From contig JADJNH010000005.1 of NCBI GenBank assembly GCA_016714365.1, positions 2,518,501 to 2,582,500 of the forward strand: DNA of 64,000 nt. The letters run 5' to 3'. Below, piece after piece: positions 28,365-35,647 of the stretch. This stretch comes from Candidatus Vicinibacter affinis. GTDB lineage: Bacteria > Bacteroidota > Bacteroidia > Chitinophagales > Saprospiraceae. How positions within the stretch are numbered: position 1 is the stretch's first letter; every line of letters begins with the position of its first letter. The position numbers and the translations under genes are program-made. The notes beneath the pieces are model-generated. The model had not been told where the DNA came from. It saw only the letters and a list, made by a program, of their open reading frames with translations, and made no database searches.

Positions 28365-28698
28365 GGATTGATTTTGGAAGACTTTGATAAACCAGTTCGT
28401 AGGAATGATCGATCAATGACTTCAGCATTCGATCAGTTAATTTCCCCTCAAAAGAAACGGTATTCCAGTGTTTTTTATTCATGTGATATCCGGGTTGTAC
28501 CTCTTCATAGTTTTGCCTCAGTTCTATTGCATATTCTGGATCACATTTAAGATTGATCATTAACTCAGGAGAATCCAATCCGGTTAAGGCAAAAATCTTT
28601 TGATGTACCCGCACCACTAGTGTATCAGGTCCAAATGGAAGATCTGTTGTGACATTGGGCTTAGTCTCACAATATCGGATAAAAGTCTCCAGATTCAT
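28351..28698 (-). CDS. MmcQ/YjbR family protein
   Basis: The 115-residue protein from the ATG at 28698 (MNLETFIRYCETKPNVTTDL) matches the MmcQ/YjbR double-wing DNA-binding-like family. Features are PFGPDTLVVRV, LMINLKCDPEYAIELR and the YHMNKKHWNTV segment. An upstream in-frame ATG at 28728 would put the start within the divergent promoter region, so the shorter form is preferred. The family is common, and its biological role is not established. It heads the operon with the FAD oxidoreductase and A2M protein. Confidence 0.85.
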   Translation of the reverse strand: MNLETFIRYCETKPNVTTDLPFGPDTLVVRVHQKIFALTGLDSPELMINLKCDPEYAIELRQNYEEVQPGYHMNKKHWNTVSFEGKLTDRMLKSLIDHSYELVYQSLPKSIREKK

Positions 28699-28711
28699 CA
28701 GTATCGGAATA

Positions 28712-28746
28712 TTTGAGTAAAGATCCACCCTTATTTGCTAATTTTG
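28712..28746 (+). promoter_or_regulatory. Promoter of the endonuclease I gene
   Basis: TTTG (28712-28715), a 23-base spacer and TAATTTTG (28739-28746) match the Bacteroidota -33/-7 consensus. Only 5 bases separate the -7 box from the ATG at 28752, so transcription should begin at or within a base or two of the start codon, giving a leaderless mRNA. Confidence 0.6.
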
Positions 28747-28751
28747 CAAGG

Positions 28752-29828
28752 ATGCGACAATTATTTACATGTTGTAATTGGGTTCTATTTTGTGTCTCGG
28801 CCTGCTCCGGCCAGTGGAACAACCAATCACTATTTCCGACAGATTCAGGATTTACTTTGATTGGTAAACTTATAGAGTCCTACAAGCCTAATCAAGTACT
28901 TGACTACGCAAACGCTCGCGTTCAAATGTATCAGAAAATCTATAATATAAAAGATACTGTATACTGTGTTTATAGCCGACATGCTTTATACTTAGATCCA
29001 AATGATTTTGATCCAATAGGTTATCTAGCAAAAGGTGGCAGCAATAATGGGATTAATTGTGAACATACTTTCCCGCAAAGTAAAGGCGCTGAAACAGGTA
29101 ATGCCCGATCCGATATGCATCACTTATTTCCTTCACGAGCAGCGGTAAATGAATCAAGATCCAATTATCCATTTGGAGAAATTGATGACCGACTGACTCA
29201 AAACTGGTTTTATAAATCTGGGTCAATGAGCATAAAACCAGCTAAGGACATTGATGAATACAGCGAAGGCTACCGTGATAAATTTGAACCTAGAGAAGAT
29301 CACAAAGGGAATGTAGCAAGGGCGGTTTTTTACTTCATCACCATGTATGATTTACAGTCTGATCGATCCTTTTTTGAAGGCATGAAAAAAGACCTTTGTG
29401 ACTGGCACCTTAAAGATCCCGTAGATTCATTGGAATGGACACGCACCTTCCAAATCGCACAATACCAGAATAAAAAAGCCAATCCTTTTGTATTGGATTG
29501 CAGCCTTGCCCGAAGAACCTATTGCCCTACATCTAACCCTTGTTTAAATATCAACGAAACTAAAGATCCTAATTTCGCCAGTTCATTTAATCTTAACAAT
29601 CCTATATATGATCAATTAACCATAAATTGGAATCATCTTCTTTATGGTGATTTGGAGCTTAGCCTGTACAACATTGACGGTCGTTTAACACATTTTATCA
29701 AGTCAATCCACACCTCATTGGGAAATATTTCAATTGATTTGACTGCCCTACCTACAGGTGTTTATTTCCTTTTAATAAGAAATAATAAATCTGGTTCGAC
29801 ATATCGGGATTTAATTACAAAGATCTAG
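28752..29828 (+). CDS. Secreted endonuclease I-family nuclease with T9SS tail
   Basis: The 358-residue protein starts at the ATG at 28752, giving a signal peptide MRQLFTCCNWVLFCVSACSG. A longer frame from 28713 would bury it. The endonuclease I (NucM-type) core contains NCEHTFPQSKG, with the catalytic His, and DMHHLFPSRAAVNESRSNYPFGEI, which carries the Mg-binding Asn. The last 80 residues form a type A sorting domain (LSLYNIDGRL... LPTGVYFLLIRN). It probably degrades extracellular DNA for nutrients or biofilm turnover. Its start is 53 bases from the divergent MmcQ start. Confidence 0.9.
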   Translation: MRQLFTCCNWVLFCVSACSGQWNNQSLFPTDSGFTLIGKLIESYKPNQVLDYANARVQMYQKIYNIKDTVYCVYSRHALYLDPNDFDPIGYLAKGGSNNGINCEHTFPQSKGAETGNARSDMHHLFPSRAAVNESRSNYPFGEIDDRLTQNWFYKSGSMSIKPAKDIDEYSEGYRDKFEPREDHKGNVARAVFYFITMYDLQSDRSFFEGMKKDLCDWHLKDPVDSLEWTRTFQIAQYQNKKANPFVLDCSLARRTYCPTSNPCLNINETKDPNFASSFNLNNPIYDQLTINWNHLLYGDLELSLYNIDGRLTHFIKSIHTSLGNISIDLTALPTGVYFLLIRNNKSGSTYRDLITKI

Positions 29829-29934
29829 TTGTCAACGATTTAATTTTGTGTTAACATTCTTTAAGCACAATCCTGGGTTCAGTTTCCAAAAATTTTAGAA
29901 ATTTGCAGGCCTTAAGCTTATAATGAGCAATGCA

Positions 29935-30006
29935 GGTCCCGTAGTTCAATGGATAGAATAGAAGTTTCCTAAACTTTTGATACAGGTTCGATTCCTGTCG
30001 GGACTA
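29935..30006 (+). tRNA. tRNA-Arg (anticodon CCT)
   Basis: A full cloverleaf is visible. GGTCCCG pairs with CGGGACT, with a G-U closing pair. The anticodon stem GAAGT/ACTTT encloses TTCCTAA, giving anticodon CCT for AGG codons. The T arm is ACAGGTTCGATTCCTGT. The discriminator base is A, and CCA is not encoded (TACAAA follows). It stands alone between the endonuclease I gene and a gene-poor AT-rich stretch. No promoter with good spacing was found. Confidence 0.94.
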
Positions 30007-30615
30007 CAAAGGACATTTTAAATAATTAATAATCAAATATTTACGAAGCATTTATCTTATTTGTCTCCCGATTTGTTATTACAAACAATAAAAAATAACA
30101 ATGACTAAAAATTTAAAAGGACAAATATTTGAGCAGCATGGTTAAATATTCGGCTGTTTATATAAGGTTACTTATCGTATCTCCTCTCACAATACAATAA
30201 TAATAATTGCCGCTTGATGATTTGATGTCATGAGCATTAGGGAATATTTTGTCTACTAATAATTAACTTTATTAATAATAACATCAATTCGTCTTTCATA
30301 AAGATAGATTATAAAAGCATCATCGATTGGAAGCAAATTGGTCATTTTCCGGTATATGTGTAAGAAAAACTATTGGATTCTTGGTTTGCATCAAACTAGA
30401 CACTATAGTTTTGATGAGGCAGTAAAGTATGCTAGCAACTTTGATTTAATTGAGTTATTTGGTAATTTTGCTAACTGTTCATAGACATTTTCTGGTGCAT
30501 TTAAATATTTTGTCTCCTACTTAAAAAAAACTGGTTATCAATATTAAATATTTGTTAACTTTATCTTGTCTACAAACTTTGTGTTTAAATACAGACTATA
30601 ATTTAATACACATTA
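30007..30615. other. Gene-poor AT-rich interval after tRNA-Arg(CCT)
   Basis: About 600 bases hold no convincing gene, repeat or structured RNA. One 42-codon frame (30356-30484, +, starting MCKKNYWILGLHQTRHYSFD) and a preceding open stretch in another frame with IDYKSIIDWKQIGHFPVYV could be remnants of a decayed gene. Neither is recognised. No copy of the tRNA 3' end that would mark an integration site was noticed. Confidence 0.4.
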
Positions 30616-33600
30616 ATGAAAAACCTAATTTTATCAATTAATCCATTTGACAATTTAAAAATTAAAATATTTGCATGCTATTTAATAATTACCATTTTAC
30701 ACCCAAATATAACCATCAGTCAAGCAAACTCTGAAACATATTGTGGTTTTGAGAAGGTATATCGCAAATGGTCCAACTCAGACACCAAAACAGAGGAAAT
30801 AATACTTCAAAATGAAAGAAAATACCTTAATTACATAGAAAACCTTTCAATTAAAGAGCGCAGACTTGATTACCAGATCCCTTTAGTTGTTCACATTATT
30901 GCTCCTCCCGGATCACCAGTTGGAACCGGGAGCAATCTAACTGACTTTGAAATTTTAAAAGGTTTACAACTGCTTAATGATGCATTGGCTAATAAAAATC
31001 ATTTCTATTCAGCGGAAGGGATAGATACAAAAATTAGTCTCTGTTTAGCCAGAAGAGATTCCAACCAAAAGCCTATATCCGGCATTTTCAGAATTGAATC
31101 TGATTTAGTCAATTCATTTGACTGTAATCATCCATCGACAGATATAAATTCAGACCAGGATCTTAAGGCACTTTCATTTCTTGACTGCGATCAATACTTA
31201 AATATTTGGCTAGTCACTGATTTGTTCGAAAATGGACTCGGATGCAGCCTAGCAGGATATGCTTATTTTCCTGGAGCCTTTTGTGGATTAGATGGAATTG
31301 TTGTAGAATCAAGATACTGGAATACAGAATCTGGGGTTCGGATAACCGCACATGAAATTGGTCATTATCTTGGCTTGCACCATACGTTCTTTGGAGGATG
31401 CAAAAATATCAATTGTTTTACTGATGGCGATTATGTTTGTGACACACCCCCTGATAACAGCGCACCATTTTCAAGTTGCAATATAAATTCATGTAATACA
31501 GAGGTGCCGGATGTCGTAGACAATAATGACAATTACATGGATTATTCAAATTGTTTTCCGTTTAAATTCTCAGTGGGCCAACTGAGTAGAATGATTTTTC
31601 ATTTGGAAGAAACAAGACCAAAGTTGTTCAAAAACATCAATTGTCAGGGCGTAATTCCACTTGACGCCAACATAATTGCATTAATGGTTCCAGATTCTGT
31701 ATGTGGTATACAAGTATGTCCAAAGTTTACAGTTCTAAACGTTGGAACGGATTATATTCAAACATTAAAGGTCGAATTTGTATTAAATGGCAATAGCCAA
31801 TTTGTTGATTATAACTTAAATTTACCACCCAATGAGTTGATTGAATTAAATATTCCATGTGAAAATATAATATTATCCACAGCTGATATCAAAATAGAAA
31901 TTAGCAAAATAAATAATGAAATTCCAAACTTTACTAATCTCAAATCAATAACAAAAGAGATTAAACTTTATACAATTCCAGAAATTAATATCATATCAAT
32001 TGATAGTTGTACTTGTGGTAAAAATGGTATTGTAACTTTCGGCAATAAATTATCTGAACAAAATATCAAAGGAAGATTGGAGGGCCAATTCCAATGGCAA
32101 TCTTCGTTAATTTTTTCAAATTTAAAAACTGGGCTCACAAAATTTGAATTTATCAATCAGTTTGGTTGTATTTCAAGCTTAACTATAAATGTTCCAGATA
32201 AATGTCCACCTTGTATTTCCGGAATAATAAATAAATATAGTCCTGTCTTTGACATTTGTAACAAGAACGTTGTTTCTGTTGAAGACCCGAAACTCTTTGA
32301 TATTGGAAACAAAGTTCTAATCATTCAAATGCAAGGAGCTCAAATAGATGAGACAAATACAATTGACTTTGGTAACATACAGAATATTAGAAATTCGGGT
32401 AACTACGAAATCAATGAGATCGGTAACATCAATGGAAATAAAATTGGATTAAAATATGAGTTGGACTTTAATTACGACATAACAGGAACGGTTCAACTTA
32501 TTTATATTCCAGTTTTTGATTCGGTTTCAGTTTGCAATCTAAGTTGCTTGCCCTTTGATGGAAGAAAAGGAGGGGTATTGATTTTCTTGGCAAACCATAC
32601 ACAAGTTGAGGGTAATATCGATGTTAGTGGCCTTGGATTTAGAGGTGGTCAAGTTGAGCATGCTCCAGACATTGTTCAAAATTTTAGATCGTTTTTCTCA
32701 TCAAATAGTTTGGATGGGGGGAAAAAAGGAGAAGGAATTGCCAATTACATACTTGGGAAGCAATATGGTAGAGGAAAACAAGGCAATGCTGGTGGAGGTG
32801 GTAATAATCACAATACAGGTGGTGGTGGTGGCGCTTTAGGAGGTGATGGAGGTCAGGGAGGTTACTTTGATTTTTATCCTATCGCTCAAGCTTCACATGG
32901 TCTTGGAGGTTTAAAAATTGATTATCCATGTAGTTTTGGGAAACTGTTTATGGGAGCCGGAGGAGGTGCAGGACATAGCAATTTGCAATGCAGTGCTGGG
33001 TCTTCTGGTGGAAATGGTGGTGGAATTGTGATAATTAAAACTAACTCCTTAAATTTCCAGGCAAGTAATTTGAATTTAAATTCCAATGGCTCATCTAGTT
33101 TAGACTCTGATGTAACAAAGGGCAATAATAGAGACAAAGGCTGTGATGCAACAGGTGGTGGCGGCGCTGGTGGTACAATTTTGATTGATGCTACTAATGT
33201 AACAGGTTTTATTTTTAACACAAATACTAATGGAGGAAAAGCGGGTGATGTTTATTGGGTAACAACAGGTGTAAATGGTCATGGTATAGGCCAAGGTGGA
33301 GGTGGTTCAGGAGGATATATTTATTATGCCAATAATCCAATATCAACTTCCAACCCAAGTATGATGGGCGGTAATCATGGTTGGTTTTACGGATCAACAC
33401 AAACTCCTATTAATTATGGGGCAACAAACGGTCAAAATGGAGCATATAAGACTCATTGTGAAATTTCATTTTCTTCAAAATTACCCACACCAATCAGTTT
33501 AAAATTAATCGCAGGTAATACTTTTTGTGATTCAAATTTAATACCTTACAAAATAGAAATTTCAGGTGGTGTCAAAAATTACAGCATTGAAATAAATTCA

Positions 33601-35535
33601 ATACCAATTAAAATATCAGATTCCATTTATTTAACCAATAATTCCACAAACCTAATTAGAATAACTGATTTTTGTGGTTCAATATTAGACACCCTCATTA
33701 TTGCTACAAATTTCTCTCCGTTATCTGATTCATTAATTTTTCTTCAGCATCCAGGATGCAATAATGTAGGGAGCATAATAATAAATGGGATAGGAGGATT
33801 ACCTGATTACATCTACCGAATAAATAGCGGTAATTGGCAGAATGATGGCCATTTTAATAACTTAAGTAGCGGAACATACGAAATTGCTATAAGAGATAAT
33901 CGTGGATGTGAAATCACTAAAACATATGACCTCGTATTTAAAAATATTCCTTTAATAGCAAAAATCGACAGCTATGACTTAGAATTAAGTTGTCTTGACA
34001 GTTTTTCATTCATTTCAATTTCAGTCAATCTAAACTCTTCAATCAATAATTATACTTTAAATGATAGTTTAAGACAAAACCATGGAAGATTTGACAATAT
34101 AAAGGTTGGTAAAAATACTATTAAAATTACTAGTCCATTGTCGTGTGACTCAATTTTATTCGAGGTTTTAGTAGTATCTAAAAATCTTGATATCACTACA
34201 TTTGATAGCACAACTTTTTGCCTCGGGGACACATTGATCTTTAATGGCCAATTAATTACCAATGCAACTATAATTAGAGATACATTTAAAAATTTACAAC
34301 ATTGTGATTCTATTGTAGTATTTAAAGTGCAAACAATAAATCCGAGCGTCTCAAGTTTGAACCAAAAAATATGCAAAGGTGATACCATTGAAATAAATGC
34401 AATCCAATATTTTAAAGAAGGATCTTATACCACAATGGAAACTAATCACATGGGATGCGATTCTATATTAACTATTTCGATTGCCTACTTAAGACAGGAT
34501 ACAATTCTACAATCAAGTAGAATTTGCTTTGGCGACACATTGTTTATCAACGGAAAGGAATACTTTTCATCCGGAGTTTACCAAATCAAGTCTAAGAATA
34601 TTTTAGGATGTGACAGTTTGACCATACTTAATTTATCAGTAGGAAATTTTATACTAAACGATGTAAATCACAGTATATGTAAAGGCGATTCTGTATTAAT
34701 CTCCAATAATTTTTATTACAATGAAGGAATAGTAAATGATACTATCATTCGAAAAAATCAGTGTGATTCTATAGTTACTCATCACATCAATTTTAACCCA
34801 CTTCCAATTCTAAATAAAGCATTTTCTATTTGCAAGGGAGATTCAGTCAAAATAGGAAATAAATTTTACAATAATGCAGGCCTATATAAAGACACATTGA
34901 ATCAAGCAGGCTCATGTGACAGTGTGTACATTAGTAATATATCGATATTGTCAAATTCTTTAGATTCAATTAATTCTCAAATTTGCGACGGTGAAAGTAT
35001 TAATTTCAATGGAATTAGTTATACACAACAAGGGTTCTATTTTCAAAATTTTCTAAACCAATATGGATGTGATAGCTCCATTGTATTTTATTTAAAAGTA
35101 AACAATACATCTTCAGGATTTTTAGATACTACTCTATGTGAAGATGAGTATATTAAAATTGGAAATAATACAATAAAAATGCCCGGTGATTTTCAATCAA
35201 CTTTTAAAAATCATGCAGGATGTGATAGTTTACTTTCTGTATCAATCAAATATAAAATTTGCCACAAAATAATTGCTCCCAATGTTTTCTCACCCAATGG
35301 CGATGCTATTAATGACAAATTTGAAATCTTTTATGAGGGTATTCGCACGATCAAAACTGAAATTTACACACGTTGGGGCGAACTAATATTTTGCACCAAC
35401 GAAGCTAATAATTTCTGGGATGGAAAGTTTAATGGTATTCCTTGCAATTCTGGCACCTATGTCTATTTCTTTTCCGGCATTTTCACCAATGGAAAGCCAT
35501 TTAAAATTTCAGGAGACCTGACTTTAATAAGATAG
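30616..35535 (+). CDS. Large secreted M43-type metalloprotease with Gly-rich region, Cys repeats and type B T9SS domain
   Basis: The 1639-residue protein has a signal-anchor-like N-terminus. The metallopeptidase domain spans about residues 75-345. Its zinc site is HEIGHYLGLHH (His246, Glu247, His250, His256; HExxHxxGxxH) and it has a Met-turn DNYMDYSNC, as in pappalysin/cytophagalysin (M43). Cys-rich beta domains follow, then a Gly-rich stretch (about 695-800; GNAGGGGNNHNTGGGGGALGG), SprB-like segments, and seven Cys repeats with an exact 51-residue period from Cys1202. The end, IIAPNVFSPNGDAINDKFEI to the C-terminus, is a CHU_C/type B sorting domain, so the protein is surface exposed. Proteolysis plus adhesion is inferred. 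Confidence 0.88.
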   Translation: MKNLILSINPFDNLKIKIFACYLIITILHPNITISQANSETYCGFEKVYRKWSNSDTKTEEIILQNERKYLNYIENLSIKERRLDYQIPLVVHIIAPPGSPVGTGSNLTDFEILKGLQLLNDALANKNHFYSAEGIDTKISLCLARRDSNQKPISGIFRIESDLVNSFDCNHPSTDINSDQDLKALSFLDCDQYLNIWLVTDLFENGLGCSLAGYAYFPGAFCGLDGIVVESRYWNTESGVRITAHEIGHYLGLHHTFFGGCKNINCFTDGDYVCDTPPDNSAPFSSCNINSCNTEVPDVVDNNDNYMDYSNCFPFKFSVGQLSRMIFHLEETRPKLFKNINCQGVIPLDANIIALMVPDSVCGIQVCPKFTVLNVGTDYIQTLKVEFVLNGNSQFVDYNLNLPPNELIELNIPCENIILSTADIKIEISKINNEIPNFTNLKSITKEIKLYTIPEINIISIDSCTCGKNGIVTFGNKLSEQNIKGRLEGQFQWQSSLIFSNLKTGLTKFEFINQFGCISSLTINVPDKCPPCISGIINKYSPVFDICNKNVVSVEDPKLFDIGNKVLIIQMQGAQIDETNTIDFGNIQNIRNSGNYEINEIGNINGNKIGLKYELDFNYDITGTVQLIYIPVFDSVSVCNLSCLPFDGRKGGVLIFLANHTQVEGNIDVSGLGFRGGQVEHAPDIVQNFRSFFSSNSLDGGKKGEGIANYILGKQYGRGKQGNAGGGGNNHNTGGGGGALGGDGGQGGYFDFYPIAQASHGLGGLKIDYPCSFGKLFMGAGGGAGHSNLQCSAGSSGGNGGGIVIIKTNSLNFQASNLNLNSNGSSSLDSDVTKGNNRDKGCDATGGGGAGGTILIDATNVTGFIFNTNTNGGKAGDVYWVTTGVNGHGIGQGGGGSGGYIYYANNPISTSNPSMMGGNHGWFYGSTQTPINYGATNGQNGAYKTHCEISFSSKLPTPISLKLIAGNTFCDSNLIPYKIEISGGVKNYSIEINSIPIKISDSIYLTNNSTNLIRITDFCGSILDTLIIATNFSPLSDSLIFLQHPGCNNVGSIIINGIGGLPDYIYRINSGNWQNDGHFNNLSSGTYEIAIRDNRGCEITKTYDLVFKNIPLIAKIDSYDLELSCLDSFSFISISVNLNSSINNYTLNDSLRQNHGRFDNIKVGKNTIKITSPLSCDSILFEVLVVSKNLDITTFDSTTFCLGDTLIFNGQLITNATIIRDTFKNLQHCDSIVVFKVQTINPSVSSLNQKICKGDTIEINAIQYFKEGSYTTMETNHMGCDSILTISIAYLRQDTILQSSRICFGDTLFINGKEYFSSGVYQIKSKNILGCDSLTILNLSVGNFILNDVNHSICKGDSVLISNNFYYNEGIVNDTIIRKNQCDSIVTHHINFNPLPILNKAFSICKGDSVKIGNKFYNNAGLYKDTLNQAGSCDSVYISNISILSNSLDSINSQICDGESINFNGISYTQQGFYFQNFLNQYGCDSSIVFYLKVNNTSSGFLDTTLCEDEYIKIGNNTIKMPGDFQSTFKNHAGCDSLLSVSIKYKICHKIIAPNVFSPNGDAINDKFEIFYEGIRTIKTEIYTRWGELIFCTNEANNFWDGKFNGIPCNSGTYVYFFSGIFTNGKPFKISGDLTLIR
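34219..35259 (+). repeat. Seven tandem 51-residue (153-base) Cys-pair repeats inside the M43 protein
   Basis: Each unit opens with ICxGDxxxI/FxG, has a central Y...G.Y turn and ends in a CDSI/L motif followed by an amphipathic strand. First cysteines fall at residues 1202, 1253, 1304, 1355, 1406, 1457 and 1508, exactly 51 apart each time. The second cysteine is 28 residues later in the units checked by hand. DNA identity between units is low, so the spacing is kept by selection on structure rather than by recent duplication. The last unit is shorter and leads into the sorting domain. Confidence 0.88.
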
Positions 35536-35647
35536 TTTATCCCAAATAACTATTAATTTTTAACTAAGTCAATTATTGATTTCTATTTTGATTTATTTCC
35601 TATCATTTCTTAAATTTGATTTCAATTAGTGTTTAAATGTATACCTG

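Noticed and set aside
29935..30615. tRNA-Arg(CCT) as an integration site for an island
   Set aside because: I saw no integrase, no repeated tRNA 3' end and no mobile-element genes downstream.
32606..32839. Frame in the Gly-rich part of the M43 gene that reads as a separate protein
   Set aside because: It is a frame-shifted reading of GGT/GGA-rich codons inside one long uninterrupted gene.
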